From Culturomica sp. (GTDB lineage: Bacteria; Bacteroidota; Bacteroidia; Bacteroidales; Marinifilaceae), in the NCBI GenBank assembly GCA_031262745.1, contig JAISHE010000065.1, positions 1 to 64,000 of the forward strand: a stretch of DNA of 64,000 nucleotides, in the 5' to 3' direction. Of this stretch, positions 1 to 9,383 are shown in pieces (within the stretch, counting starts at the first letter, position 1; every line of letters begins with the position of its first letter). Made by a program: the position numbers and the translations under genes. The notes under the pieces are model-generated. The model was not told the DNA's origin. It searched no databases and saw only the letters and a program-made list of their open reading frames with translations.

Positions 1-656
1 ATTTTATTCCTCGTCCGGATGCTCAGTTCAACATCTGGCAAAGTGTTGTTGTAAATTCAGTTGAAAAGAATGCGGAATTGTGGCTTATCCCCGCAGATGT
101 TGTTACGGATGTGGCAGCACTTCGAGCCAAGTGGGAAGCGGCATATTCTGTGGTAGAGAACCCGACAACGAAGACAAGCGTAGCCGTGCAGGCGAAGAAT
201 TCCGCCCGTAATGAGTATGAGAAGCAATTACGCATTTTGCTAAAATCTTACATCACCTACAATCCCAAAGTGAGCGATGAGGATAAAATGGCTATGGGTT
301 TGCCGCTTCATAAAACTACCCGCACACCGGTTCCCGTGCCGGATACAGTTCCCGACGTAACGGAGATAGACCGCAATATGATACGCTGCATCACGCTTTC
401 TTTCCGTGATTCGGGTAGCGACCACCGCGCCAAACCCGCCGGCGTACAGGGAGCAGTGGTAAAGTGGATAGTTAGCGACACGCCTCCCACAAGTATAAAG
501 GTGTTTACCAACTCACTGTTAGATACCAAGTCGCCCATAACGTTGGAGTTTGAAGAAGAACAGCGCGGTAAGGTTGTCTACTTTGCCCTCGCATGGCAAA
601 ACACCAAAGGCGAGATGGGACATTTCGGCGAGATACAAAGCAGCATAGTGCCGTAG
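1..656 (+). CDS. Conserved Bacteroidales protein of unknown function (5' truncated, paralogue 1)
   Basis: The reading frame is open from base 3 to the TAG at 654-656, so the start lies before the window. I recognise the family as a conserved hypothetical protein of Bacteroidales but know no function for it. Visible marks are a conserved FIPRPDAQF/WQS start, a helical first half (alternating charged and hydrophobic residues to about residue 95), a linker with TTRTPVPVP, then a beta-rich second half with SGSDHRAKPAGVQGA, DTPP and WQNTKGEMG, which looks like a small Ig/fibronectin-type fold. A second copy lies at 38176-38844 and is very similar over its whole length. This copy keeps the TGG tryptophan codon at the position where copy 2 has TGA. 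The stop codon overlaps the first base of a dispersed palindrome. Gene identity is sure; function is unknown. Confidence 0.8.
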   Translation, partial: FIPRPDAQFNIWQSVVVNSVEKNAELWLIPADVVTDVAALRAKWEAAYSVVENPTTKTSVAVQAKNSARNEYEKQLRILLKSYITYNPKVSDEDKMAMGLPLHKTTRTPVPVPDTVPDVTEIDRNMIRCITLSFRDSGSDHRAKPAGVQGAVVKWIVSDTPPTSIKVFTNSLLDTKSPITLEFEEEQRGKVVYFALAWQNTKGEMGHFGEIQSSIVP

Positions 657-733
657 TAGGGGCAACCCTTGTGGTTGCCCAAAATAACAATGGGGTAACA
701 AAACAATAGGGCAACCACGAGGGTTGCCCCTAC
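656..733. repeat. REP-like double palindrome (two inverted copies of a 25-bp unit)
   Basis: Two 25-bp units, 656-680 and 709-733, are inverted copies differing at one base. Each unit is itself a hairpin, GGGCAACC and GGTTGCCC around a 5-base loop, so the region can form one long cruciform or two small ones. A 28-bp AT-rich spacer separates them. The left arm begins on the last base of the upstream gene's TAG. No T-run follows, so it is not a classical terminator, though it may protect the 3' end of the upstream mRNA. GTAGGGGC-type palindromes of this sort are scattered in many genomes. Confidence 0.85.
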
Positions 734-759
734 GATTTTATACAATTTCCCGGGTGTCG

Positions 760-789
760 TTGACAAATAAATAAAAAGCATTATCTTTG
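760..789 (+). promoter_or_regulatory. metK promoter, Bacteroidota type
   Basis: TTG at 760-762 and TATCTTTG at 782-789 are 19 bp apart and match the Bacteroidota -33/-7 consensus. The predicted transcript start, about 6-7 bases past the -7 box, falls at about 796, immediately before the riboswitch stem. Confidence 0.75.
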
Positions 790-799
790 CATCCGACAA

Positions 800-853
800 A
801 TGTGGACAGATTTGGCTGCTTGCAACCACAGAAAAAAATTGCTAAAATGCGTT
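800..853 (+). promoter_or_regulatory. SAM-II-type riboswitch upstream of metK
   Basis: The stem TGTGG (801-805) pairs with CCACA (826-830). The enclosed loop holds GATTTGGC and then GCTTGCAA, and the stem is followed by an A-run and GCTAAAA (841-847). These are, in order, the invariant blocks of the SAM-II aptamer (Rfam RF00521): P1, GAUUUG, UUGCA, A-rich stretch, GCUAAA. SAM-II is an H-type pseudoknot that binds S-adenosylmethionine and shuts off methionine and SAM genes, usually at translation initiation; it is known in Alphaproteobacteria and Bacteroidetes. It sits at the very 5' end of the predicted transcript, about 60 bases before the metK start, which fits feedback by the enzyme's own product. 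The longer than usual distance to the start codon leaves the expression platform unclear. Confidence 0.8.
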
Positions 854-912
854 CCTTTCTCTGAGATTATCAGCCATTTCATTATTTAATTTTAAACTTA
901 TTTTAATTAATT

Positions 913-2190
913 ATGGGATATTTATTTACATCCGAATCCGTTTCGGAAGGGCATCCGGATAAGGTTGCCGACCAAATTTCAGATGCGATCTTAGATAAAA
1001 TTATTGCTTTCGATTCAAATGCGAAAGTTGCATGCGAAACATTGGTAACCACCGGTCAAACCGTGATTGCCGGTGAAATTAAGACCAACACCTACGTAGA
1101 TATGCAGCAAATAGCCAGAGATGTTATCAACCGCATAGGCTACACAAAGAGCGAATACATGTTTGACGGTAATAGCTGCGGAGTGCTCTCGGCAGTTCAC
1201 GAACAATCCGCCGATATAAACAGAGGAGTGGTTAGAGAAAATCCGATGGATCAAGGTGCCGGAGATCAGGGTATAATGTTCGGTTATGCGTGCAACGAAA
1301 CCGACAACTATATGCCGCTTTCATTGGAATTAGCCCACTTGTTGCTTTATGAACTTGCACAGATTAGGAAGGAAGGAAAGCTGATGACTTATTTGCGCCC
1401 CGATTCAAAATCTCAGGTTACCATTGAATACGGCGATAATAATAAACCTTCTCGAATTCACACTATCGTTATTTCCACTCAGCATGATGAATTTATAACT
1501 TCGGCAACCGACCAGTTGAAAGCCGATGCGGAAATGATTAGTGCAATAAAGAAAGATATAATCGAAATACTACTTCCTCGCGTGAAAGCCCAATTGCCTG
1601 AACGTGTTGTTGATTTATTTAATGACGATATTATATATCATATTAACCCCACCGGTAAATTCGTAATCGGAGGTCCTCACGGTGATACGGGTTTAACAGG
1701 TCGCAAGATTATTGTAGACACCTACGGAGGGAAAGGTGCTCACGGGGGCGGCGCATTTTCCGGTAAAGACCCTTCAAAAGTAGACCGTTCTGCAGCTTAT
1801 GCGGCACGCCACATTGCCAAAAATATGGTTGCCGCAGGCATTTCCGACGAAGTGTTGATACAACTTTCTTATGCAATAGGCGTGGCAAAACCGCTCGGCA
1901 TTTTCGTAAACACTTACGGCACTTCAAAGGTGCAATTTTCAGATGCTGAAATCGCCGAGAAATTGGAAACAATCTTTGACCTTCGCCCGAAAGCAATTGA
2001 AGAACGTTTGAAACTCCGTAATCCGATATACTCCGAAACCGCAAGTTACGGGCATTTCGGCAGAACTCCACAAGTAGTTAAAAAGGTATTCTCTTCCAAC
2101 TATTGGGACTCTGTTGAATGCGAAGTGGAACTTTTCACTTGGGAAAAGCTCGACTACGTGGATACACTTAAAAAAGAGTTTGCTATTTAA
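913..2190 (+). CDS. metK: S-adenosylmethionine synthetase MetK
   Basis: Makes S-adenosylmethionine from methionine and ATP in the cytoplasm. The N-terminus shows the SEGHPDK signature with the catalytic His, followed by DQISDAILD. The central part has [10 protein letters not shown] and the C-terminal half [14 protein letters not shown] and the glycine-rich [10 protein letters not shown] phosphate loop. At 425 residues it is slightly longer than the Proteobacterial enzyme and typical of Bacteroidota. The ATG at 913 is the only start giving the canonical N-terminus. The gene stands alone, with its own promoter and a SAM-II-like riboswitch upstream, and converges with the zinc peptidase gene only 18 bp away. 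I see no terminator in that gap. Very confident. Confidence 0.98.
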   Translation: MGYLFTSESVSEGHPDKVADQISDAILDKIIAFDSNAKVACETLVTTGQTVIAGEIKTNTYVDMQQIARDVINRIGYTKSEYMFDGNSCGVLSAVHEQSADINRGVVRENPMDQGAGDQGIMFGYACNETDNYMPLSLELAHLLLYELAQIRKEGKLMTYLRPDSKSQVTIEYGDNNKPSRIHTIVISTQHDEFITSATDQLKADAEMISAIKKDIIEILLPRVKAQLPERVVDLFNDDIIYHINPTGKFVIGGPHGDTGLTGRKIIVDTYGGKGAHGGGAFSGKDPSKVDRSAAYAARHIAKNMVAAGISDEVLIQLSYAIGVAKPLGIFVNTYGTSKVQFSDAEIAEKLETIFDLRPKAIEERLKLRNPIYSETASYGHFGRTPQVVKKVFSSNYWDSVECEVELFTWEKLDYVDTLKKEFAI

Positions 2191-2208
2191 CGGCTCTGTC
2201 TCGTTTCA

Positions 2209-2916
2209 TCAATCTCTACGTCCCATAAAAATCATGATGTAGTAGAGAAGCGTGGCAAGCGATGAGAGTGCGGCAACCACGTAGGTGTATGCAGCCCATT
2301 TCAAAGCATCGAAAGCATAAGGTTGAGTTTGGGAATTTGTTATGCCCGAAGTTTTCAGCCATGCCAAAGCTCTGCGACTTGCATCTATTTCAACCGGCAG
2401 AGTGATGAAAGAGAAAAGAGTCATCAAGGCAAAAAGGATAATTCCGGCTAAAAGTAATTGCGGGAAAGACTGTATCATCAAAATGCCCAAAAGCAAAAGC
2501 CATTGCACCCAACGGGAAGCAAAAGTTACCACCGGTACCAATGCACTGCGCAATTTCAGCATACTATAGGCACGAGCATGCTGCACTGCGTGCCCGCATT
2601 CATGGGCGGCAACGGCAGCTGAAGCGATGCTGTTACCGTAGTAAACTGCCTGACTTAGATTGATTGTTTTGTTTGCAGGATTGTAATGATCCGTCAATTG
2701 ACCGGAAACACTACCTATTTTCACATCGTAGATACCGTTATCTTTTAACATTTTCTCTACGACATCCCTGCCGGTCATGCCGTTGTTGGTCGGTATTTTT
2801 GAATATTTTTGGAAACGTGATTTGAGTTGATGACTTATTAACCAGCTAATTAACATGAAGCCGATAAAAATAATCCATATCAAAGCATTACCTGCAAAAA
2901 ATGTATTTTCTTCCAT
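2209..2916 (-). CDS. Membrane zinc metallopeptidase, YugP-like (Zn_peptidase_2)
   Basis: A 235-residue membrane-anchored protein. An N-terminal hydrophobic segment (about residues 11-28) is followed by a soluble stretch, then the zinc-binding HECGH motif at residues 105-109 inside AAHECGHAVQHA, and two or three further membrane segments (about 125-170 and near the C-terminus). This order matches the YugP/DUF-type neutral zinc metallopeptidases, PF04298. His105 and His109 would bind zinc and Glu106 act as base. The substrate of the family is not established; a membrane-protein quality-control role is only a guess. It is a single gene, divergent from the EF-G2-like gene, with a TAAATTTG box upstream at 2942-2949. 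Confidence 0.9.
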   Translation of the reverse strand: MEENTFFAGNALIWIIFIGFMLISWLISHQLKSRFQKYSKIPTNNGMTGRDVVEKMLKDNGIYDVKIGSVSGQLTDHYNPANKTINLSQAVYYGNSIASAAVAAHECGHAVQHARAYSMLKLRSALVPVVTFASRWVQWLLLLGILMIQSFPQLLLAGIILFALMTLFSFITLPVEIDASRRALAWLKTSGITNSQTQPYAFDALKWAAYTYVVAALSSLATLLYYIMIFMGRRD

Positions 2917-2941
2917 AATTAAAAATTTTTGTTTGAGAATA

Positions 2942-2949
2942 CAAATTTA
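2942..2949 (-). promoter_or_regulatory. -7 box for the zinc peptidase gene
   Basis: On the minus strand this reads TAAATTTG, matching TANNTTTG, 26 bp ahead of the start codon. No convincing -33 box is seen at the expected distance. Confidence 0.5.
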
Positions 2950-3018
2950 GTCATTTTTTCTTGCCCATTCAATACTTTCTTCATAAATTGAAACCCGTAA
3001 ATTTAAACTAAACAAAGT

Positions 3019-5178
3019 ATGAAAACCTATAGTCCTAATGAAATTAAAAACATCGCATTAGTGGGCAGTGCAGGTTCCGGTAAGACCACATTAGCCGAAG
3101 CGATGATGTTTGAGGGCGGGGTCATCCCGCGCAGAGGTACCGTTAATGGAAAGAATACATCTTCCGACTATCGACCTGTGGAACAAGAGTACGGTTCTTC
3201 CGTTTTTCCGGCAGTATTATATGCCGAATGGAAGGATAAGAAATTGAATTTCATCGACACGCCGGGTTCGGACGACTTTGTAGGCGGTGTTGTCTCTGCG
3301 CTTGAGGTGGCTGATACTGCAGTGATGGTGGTGAACACGGTGAAAGGGGTGGAAGTGGGCACGGAAATAATCGGTCGCCATCTTAAAAAGAAGAACAAAC
3401 CCATGATTCTGCTCATGAATCAATTGGATCATGAAAAAGCAAATTTTGAACAGGCATTAGACCAAGCAAAAATGTCGTTTGGCAACAATAAAGTTGTGCT
3501 CGTACAATATCCGGTTAATCCGGGTGCCGGCTTCAACATGGTTGTAGATGTTTTGAAGATGGAAATGTATAAATGGAAGCCGGAAGGAGGTAAACCGGAT
3601 GTGTTGCCGATACCTGAGGAAGAAAAAGAAAAAGCCGAAGAATTACGTAATGCTTTAATCGAAGCGGCAGCAGAGAACGACGAAAATTTGATGGAGCTTT
3701 ATTTTGAAAAAGGTTCGCTTTCGGAAGATGAGATGAGAGCCGGAATACGTGCCGGTTTGGTGAAGAGAGATATGTTTCCTGTTTTCTGTATTTCCGGAGA
3801 AAAAGATATGTGTGTACGCAGATTTATGGAATTTTTGGTGAACGTTGTGCCGAGTGCGGCAGAAATGCCCGGGATGCTAACGGAAGACGGTTCCTTAGTG
3901 AAATATGACGAAAAAGGTCCCGTATCATTATTCGTTTTCAGCACATCCATTGAACCTCATTTGGGCGACATCAATTATTTCAAAGTAATATCGGGAGTTG
4001 TGAAAGAAAGCGACGATTTGGTGAACATGACTTCCTTGAATAAGGAAAGATTAAGTCAACTCTACGCAGTTGCCGGCAAAAACAGGACGAAAGTACCTGA
4101 ATTGAGGGCAGGCGACATAGGTGCTACGGTGAAATTAAAATCAACTCGCAACGGCGACACTTTGAACGGTAAGGACGTAACTTATAAGTTTCCTGCAATA
4201 GTTTATCCTAATCCGCGTTTCCGCACGGCAGTGAAAGCAATTAACAAGAATGATGATGAAAAGGTAGCGGAAATTTTAAATCGCATGCACGAAGAAGATC
4301 CTTCGGTTAACGTGGAATATTCAAAAGAATTGAAGCAATTAATATTCTCCGGTCAGGGCGAATTCCACTTAAACACTATGAAATGGCGTATGGAACACAA
4401 CGACAAAGTCGCTGTTGAATTTGTGGCACCGAAAATACCATATAGAGAAACCATTACAAAGTATGCACAAGCCGATTATCGTCATAAAAAGCAATCGGGC
4501 GGTGCCGGACAGTTCGGCGAAGTCCATTTGGTGATAGAACCTTATAAAGAAGGTATGCCCGATCCCACTACTTACAAGATTAATGGCGTTGATACCAAGA
4601 TAAGCGTAAAGGGTAAAGAAGTTTACGACTTGCCTTGGGGCGGAAAATTGGTTTTCTATAATTGCATCGTAGGAGGTGTGATAGAAGCACGTTTTATGCC
4701 TGCTATATTAAAAGGTATAATGGAGAAGATGGAAGAAGGACCTCTCACCGGTTCGTATGCACGAGACATAAGAGTTTCTGTCTACGACGGTAAGATGCAC
4801 CCTGTTGATTCAAATGAAATATCATTCCGTTTGGCAGGTCGCCACGCATTCAGCGAAGCATTTAAAAAAGCCGACCCGAAAATTTTGGAACCGGTTTATA
4901 ATGTGGAAGTAATAGTACCGGAAGATGCTATGGGAGATGTGATGAGTGATTTGCAAACCAGACGTGCCACAATTATGGGTATGGACACCGATAGCGGTTT
5001 CCAGAAAATTAAAGCGATAGTACCTTTGAAGGAGACGCAACGTTATTCAACGGCATTGAGTTCAATCACCGGCGGCAGAGCAACTTTCACAATGAGTTTT
5101 GCCGACTACGAAAAAGTATCCGGTGAAGTGCAGGAAGAACTGCTCAAGGCTTACCATGAGTCGGAAGATGACGAATAA
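3019..5178 (+). CDS. EF-G paralogue, EF-G2-like translation factor
   Basis: A 719-residue protein with the full EF-G domain order: G domain (about 1-290), beta-barrel domain II, domain III (GQGEFHL), domain IV (GGAGQFGEV) and domain V (SDLQTRRATIMGM). It should bind the ribosome and promote translocation. The GTPase motifs are altered. The P-loop is GSAGSGKTT (16-24), the switch I RGITI block is absent, switch II reads DTPGSDDF so the catalytic His of DTPGHVDF is Ser, and G4 is NQLD rather than NKxD. These fit the Bacteroides EF-G2 group, whose best studied member lacks ribosome-stimulated GTPase activity and supports translation under carbon limitation. Whether this copy behaves the same is inferred. 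The canonical EF-G is not in the window. The 3' end overlaps rsmE. Confidence 0.9.
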   Translation: MKTYSPNEIKNIALVGSAGSGKTTLAEAMMFEGGVIPRRGTVNGKNTSSDYRPVEQEYGSSVFPAVLYAEWKDKKLNFIDTPGSDDFVGGVVSALEVADTAVMVVNTVKGVEVGTEIIGRHLKKKNKPMILLMNQLDHEKANFEQALDQAKMSFGNNKVVLVQYPVNPGAGFNMVVDVLKMEMYKWKPEGGKPDVLPIPEEEKEKAEELRNALIEAAAENDENLMELYFEKGSLSEDEMRAGIRAGLVKRDMFPVFCISGEKDMCVRRFMEFLVNVVPSAAEMPGMLTEDGSLVKYDEKGPVSLFVFSTSIEPHLGDINYFKVISGVVKESDDLVNMTSLNKERLSQLYAVAGKNRTKVPELRAGDIGATVKLKSTRNGDTLNGKDVTYKFPAIVYPNPRFRTAVKAINKNDDEKVAEILNRMHEEDPSVNVEYSKELKQLIFSGQGEFHLNTMKWRMEHNDKVAVEFVAPKIPYRETITKYAQADYRHKKQSGGAGQFGEVHLVIEPYKEGMPDPTTYKINGVDTKISVKGKEVYDLPWGGKLVFYNCIVGGVIEARFMPAILKGIMEKMEEGPLTGSYARDIRVSVYDGKMHPVDSNEISFRLAGRHAFSEAFKKADPKILEPVYNVEVIVPEDAMGDVMSDLQTRRATIMGMDTDSGFQKIKAIVPLKETQRYSTALSSITGGRATFTMSFADYEKVSGEVQEELLKAYHESEDDE

Positions 5179-5893
5179 TTTACACGTATTTTATACTCCT
5201 TCTTTAAATGGAGATGAACATGTGTTATCGCCGGAGGAATCAAAACACTGCATCAGGTCGCTGCGTTTGCAGACGGGTGATGCGGTGGTTTTGACCGACG
5301 GAAACGGTGGTATATATGAAGGTAAAATAAAGTATGCCGACCCTAAAGGGTGTGTAATCAGTGATTTTAAAGTTTGTAAAAAACTTACCTATTTCGGGTG
5401 GCATCCTTTTTATCTTCATTTAGCCGTTGCACCAACCAAAAGTCCTGACAGAATGGAGTGGTTAGCGGAAAAATGCACCGAGATAGGAGTAGATGAAATC
5501 ACGTTTTTCACTTCCGAACACTCCGAAAGGAAACAAATCAAAACCGAACGTTTGCAAAGGATTATGGTGGCTGCAATGAAGCAGTCGCAGAAAGCTTATT
5601 TGCCTACATTGAAAACCGATGTGAGCATTGAAGATATAATTAGAATGCCTTTTGATGGTCGAAAGTTCATTGCCCACTGTCATGAGGGAGAAAAAAAACG
5701 TTTGGATGAAGTTTATACTGAGGGAGAGAATGCGTTGATTTTAATCGGACCGGAAGGCGATTTCTCGGAGAAGGAAGTGGCAACTGCCGTCAGTGCCGGA
5801 TTTATTCCGATAACGCTCGGCAATAGTAGGTTGCGTACCGAAACTGCCGGAATAGTTGCTTGTCATTCGATTAATTTTTTGAATAAATGTTGA
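5168..5893 (+). CDS. rsmE: 16S rRNA m3U1498 methyltransferase RsmE
   Basis: Methylates N3 of U1498 in 16S rRNA using SAM. It has a PUA-like N-terminal domain with PEESKHCIRSLRLQTGD (substrate RNA binding) and a SPOUT methyltransferase domain. That domain shows WLAEKCTEIGVDEI, then the trefoil-knot SAM loop LIGPEGDFSEKE and the C-terminal LGNSRLRTETAG. ATG at 5168 (MTNNLHVF) is chosen because the family begins just before the HVFY strand; an ATG at 5156 is also in frame. Longer starts would lie deep in the upstream gene. The 11-bp overlap with the EF-G2-like gene suggests translational coupling. About 241 residues, normal for the family. Confidence 0.95.
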   Translation: MTNNLHVFYTPSLNGDEHVLSPEESKHCIRSLRLQTGDAVVLTDGNGGIYEGKIKYADPKGCVISDFKVCKKLTYFGWHPFYLHLAVAPTKSPDRMEWLAEKCTEIGVDEITFFTSEHSERKQIKTERLQRIMVAAMKQSQKAYLPTLKTDVSIEDIIRMPFDGRKFIAHCHEGEKKRLDEVYTEGENALILIGPEGDFSEKEVATAVSAGFIPITLGNSRLRTETAGIVACHSINFLNKC

Positions 5894-5896
5894 GAG

Positions 5897-6565
5897 ATGG
5901 GAAATGTTTTAAAAATACTGTTGGTTGTTGCTATTTTTGTAGGGCTACCGTTTTTATTGTGGGGACAGAGCACAAAAGTTCGTATTGCTTTATTGAAGTA
6001 TAAAGGAGGTGGTGATTGGTATGCAAATCCGACGGCTCTACCTAATCTTATCCGCTTTTGCAATGAAAATCTACACACCAATTTGGCGGATGAACCGGCA
6101 ACGGTGGAACCCGGCAGTCGTGAGATATTCAATTATCCGTATGTTCACATGACCGGTCACGGAAATATTTCCTTTTCGCCCGTTGAAGTGCAAAATATGC
6201 GAGAGTACCTACTTTCCGGCGGTTTCCTGCATGCTGATGACAATTACGGTCTTGCCGAATCTTTTCGTAGAGAGATGAAAAAAGTGTTTCCGGATGATGA
6301 GTTAAAAGAATTGTCGTGGGAACATCCTATTTTTAATCAAAAGTACAAATTTAAGTCGGGCTTACCGAAGATACATGAGCATGATGCCAAACGTCCGCAG
6401 GCTTTCGGAATTATAAAAGACGGCAGACTTGTAGTACTTTTTACTTATGAAACGGATCTTGGAGACGGCTGGGAAGATCAGGAAGTTCATAATGATCCTG
6501 AGGAGAAACGTCTGCAAGCCTTGCAGATGGGAGCCAACATAATTTCCTACGTTTTTACGAATTAA
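5897..6565 (+). CDS. DUF4159 domain protein with N-terminal membrane anchor or signal
   Basis: A 222-residue protein starting with a hydrophobic stretch (about residues 5-22, ending LLWGQ), probably a signal peptide or anchor. The rest is the DUF4159 domain: KVRIALLKYKGGGDWY, then PYVHMTGHGNISF, the GGFLHADDNYG block, and a C-terminal GDGWED. The fold is related to class I glutamine amidotransferase-like domains, but I see no Cys nucleophile, so it may bind rather than hydrolyse. In Bacteroidota these genes are often near rsmE or gliding/secretion genes; the function is unknown to me. It follows rsmE by 3 bp and is surely in the same operon. Confidence 0.85.
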   Translation: MGNVLKILLVVAIFVGLPFLLWGQSTKVRIALLKYKGGGDWYANPTALPNLIRFCNENLHTNLADEPATVEPGSREIFNYPYVHMTGHGNISFSPVEVQNMREYLLSGGFLHADDNYGLAESFRREMKKVFPDDELKELSWEHPIFNQKYKFKSGLPKIHEHDAKRPQAFGIIKDGRLVVLFTYETDLGDGWEDQEVHNDPEEKRLQALQMGANIISYVFTN

Positions 6566-6654
6566 TCGCTGTCATTTTGACATTTGTTGTGTCGAAACTT
6601 TTGAAGGTTTTGAACGGTATAATATTTGTCTAATCAAATAGAAAAATTTTGAAT

Positions 6655-9243
6655 ATGAACACTAATAATTATACTATCAAATCGCAAGAGGCATTACAAA
6701 ATGCCGTACAAATGGCTGCCGACAAGGGTCAGCAGGCAATAGAAACCGGTCATCTTTTAAAATCGGTTATAAATATCGGAGAAAACGTTACTCGTTTTAT
6801 TTTCAACAAACTCGGTGTTAATTCCGCTAATCTTAATTCGGCACTGGATAGGATTATTGAAGGCTATCCTAAAGTGTCCGGCGGTGAGCCTTATCTCTCA
6901 TCGCAAGCGAATAAGGCTTTGGAAAAGGCTATCGCTTGGGCTAAGAACATGGGCGACCAATATGTTTCTTTGGAACATGTGTTGCTCGGCTTGCTTGATG
7001 CGGGCGACCAAACCGCTCAATTGTTGAAAGATAGCGGACTAACGGACAAAGATACTCAAAAGGCAATAGAGGAATTGCGTAAGGGTGCAAAGGTTAACTC
7101 ACCTTCAGCAGAAGACAGTTACGACTCTCTCGGCAGGTATGCTATTAATTTGAACGAAATGGCACGCAACGGCAAACTCGACCCCGTGATTGGTCGTGAT
7201 GACGAGATACGCCGTGTTTTGCAAATACTTTCACGCAGGACAAAGAATAACCCCATATTGATCGGTGAACCCGGTGTAGGTAAAACAGCCATTGCCGAAG
7301 GTTTGGCGCAAAGGATTGTGAACGGCGACGTGCCGAGCAATCTTGCATCCAAAAGTATTTACTCTCTTGATATGGGCGCATTGATTGCCGGTGCCAAATA
7401 CAAAGGAGAGTTTGAAGAAAGATTGAAAGCGGTGGTTAACGAAGTGCTGAGTGCCGAAGGAGAAATAATTCTGTTTATTGACGAGATACATACATTGGTT
7501 GGTGCGGGTAAATCCGACGGTGCAATGGATGCGGCAAATATCTTGAAACCCGCATTGGCAAGAGGAGAATTGAGAGCAATCGGTGCCACCACTTTAAACG
7601 AGTATCAAAAGTACTTTGAACAGGATAAGGCTTTGGAAAGGCGTTTCCAGAAGGTGATGATAGACGAACCGGATGTTATGAGTGCCATAAGTATAATGAG
7701 GGGATTGAAAGAAAGATATGAAACTCACCATAAGGTGCGTATCACAGATGATGCCATCATCGCTTCCGTAGAATTGTCTCACCGTTATATTTCCGACCGT
7801 TTTTTGCCTGATAAAGCAATAGACTTGGTTGACGAAGCTGCTGCAAAATTGCGTTTGGAGATGAACTCCGTACCGGAAGAGATTGACGAATTGAACCGTA
7901 AAATTCAACAGTTGGAAATTGAGAAAGCTGCTTTGGTAAGAGAATCGTCAACAAAAAAATTGCAGGAGATTAACGAGGAACTTGCCAACTTGAATGAGGA
8001 AAGAACCAAGTTAAGGGCACGTTGGGAATCGGAAAAATCACTTATTGACGAAATACAGAAGAATAAATCGGCAATAGAAGACTACAAATTTGAAGCGAGC
8101 AAGGCAGAAAGAGAAGGTGATTACGGCAAAGTTGCCGAACTTCGCTACGGCAAAATCAAAGCTGCCGAACAAAATATTGAGAACCTGAAAACGAAGTTGA
8201 GCGAAATGAAAGGTTCGCAGTCGCTTATTCGGGAAGAGATTACTGCCGACGACATTGCTTCGGTTGTGTCCAAATGGACGGGCATACCGGTAAATAAAAT
8301 GATGCAGAGCGAGAGAATGAAATTGCTTTCCTTAGAAAAGGAATTACACAAAAGAGTTGTGGGTCAAGAGGTGGCAATTACAGCACTTGCCGATGCCGTT
8401 AGACGTAATCGTGCAGGATTGCAGGATGCAAAACGCCCTATCGGTTCTTTTATCTTTCTCGGCACCACAGGTGTCGGTAAAACCGAACTGGCTAAGGCGT
8501 TGGCAGAATTTCTGTTTGACGATGAGTCTTTGATGACACGTATTGACATGTCCGAGTATCAGGAGAAACATTCTGTTTCCCGTTTGATAGGAGCACCTCC
8601 GGGGTATGTAGGTTATGACGAGGGCGGTCAACTAACGGAAGCCGTAAGGCGTAAACCTTATTCGGTTGTACTTCTTGACGAAATTGAAAAAGCTCATCCC
8701 GATGTTTTCAACATCCTTCTGCAAGTTTTGGACGATGGACGTTTAACGGATAATAAAGGTAGAACGGTGGATTTCAAAAACACTATAATTATTATGACTT
8801 CCAATATAGGTGCTCATATAATTCAAGATAGATTGAAGGACATCAACGACAACAACCGAGATGAAGTTTTGGAAAAGACAAGCAACGAGGTTTACGAGTT
8901 GTTGAAGCAAACCATTCGTCCTGAGTTTTTGAACCGTGTGGATGAAGTTATAATGTTCACTCCTCTCCGCCGGAGCGAAATCACGGAAATAGTGCGCTTA
9001 CAGATAAATTCGGTGGGCAACATGCTTGCCTCAAACGGTATCACTATCGAAATCACCGACAAAGCCGTTGAATGGATAGCCGAAGAGGGTTACGATCCGC
9101 AATTCGGTGCTCGCCCCGTGAAACGTGTCATACAGCGTTATTTGTTAAACGATCTTTCAAAGCAAATCTTGGCAGACCAAGTTTCCAAAGACAGTAAGAT
9201 CCTAATTGACGTTGATAATGACAAACTGATATTTAAGAATTGA
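6655..9243 (+). CDS. clpB: ATP-dependent disaggregase ClpB
   Basis: A Hsp100 chaperone that, with DnaK, pulls proteins out of aggregates as a cytoplasmic hexamer. Domains in order are: N-terminal Clp repeat domain (about 1-150), AAA-1 with Walker A GEPGVGKT and Walker [11 protein letters not shown], a long coiled-coil middle domain (about 400-530) rich in Glu/Lys that marks ClpB rather than ClpA, AAA-2 with Walker [10 protein letters not shown] and [12 protein letters not shown], and the small C-terminal domain ([12 protein letters not shown]). I use ATG at 6655; a TTG two codons upstream is in frame but less likely. 862 residues, normal length. It has its own strong terminator downstream. 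No CIRCE or sigma-32 type site was recognised upstream. Confidence 0.97.
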   Translation: MNTNNYTIKSQEALQNAVQMAADKGQQAIETGHLLKSVINIGENVTRFIFNKLGVNSANLNSALDRIIEGYPKVSGGEPYLSSQANKALEKAIAWAKNMGDQYVSLEHVLLGLLDAGDQTAQLLKDSGLTDKDTQKAIEELRKGAKVNSPSAEDSYDSLGRYAINLNEMARNGKLDPVIGRDDEIRRVLQILSRRTKNNPILIGEPGVGKTAIAEGLAQRIVNGDVPSNLASKSIYSLDMGALIAGAKYKGEFEERLKAVVNEVLSAEGEIILFIDEIHTLVGAGKSDGAMDAANILKPALARGELRAIGATTLNEYQKYFEQDKALERRFQKVMIDEPDVMSAISIMRGLKERYETHHKVRITDDAIIASVELSHRYISDRFLPDKAIDLVDEAAAKLRLEMNSVPEEIDELNRKIQQLEIEKAALVRESSTKKLQEINEELANLNEERTKLRARWESEKSLIDEIQKNKSAIEDYKFEASKAEREGDYGKVAELRYGKIKAAEQNIENLKTKLSEMKGSQSLIREEITADDIASVVSKWTGIPVNKMMQSERMKLLSLEKELHKRVVGQEVAITALADAVRRNRAGLQDAKRPIGSFIFLGTTGVGKTELAKALAEFLFDDESLMTRIDMSEYQEKHSVSRLIGAPPGYVGYDEGGQLTEAVRRKPYSVVLLDEIEKAHPDVFNILLQVLDDGRLTDNKGRTVDFKNTIIIMTSNIGAHIIQDRLKDINDNNRDEVLEKTSNEVYELLKQTIRPEFLNRVDEVIMFTPLRRSEITEIVRLQINSVGNMLASNGITIEITDKAVEWIAEEGYDPQFGARPVKRVIQRYLLNDLSKQILADQVSKDSKILIDVDNDKLIFKN

Positions 9244-9303
9244 ATTTGAAGAGAGGCAGTTATCAGTAAGTAAGTTACAAATCGGCATAGCTAATCTCAA
9301 AAA

Positions 9304-9344
9304 AGGGCTGACTTCTGTTTATTTGAAGTCAGCCCTAATTTTTT
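9304..9344 (+). terminator. Intrinsic terminator of clpB
   Basis: A 12-bp perfect stem, AGGGCTGACTTC (9304-9315) with GAAGTCAGCCCT (9325-9336), has a 9-base loop and is followed by AATTTTTT. Confidence 0.92.
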
Positions 9345-9383
9345 GACCTAAATGTTTTTACCGGACAGCAATAAACTATAATA

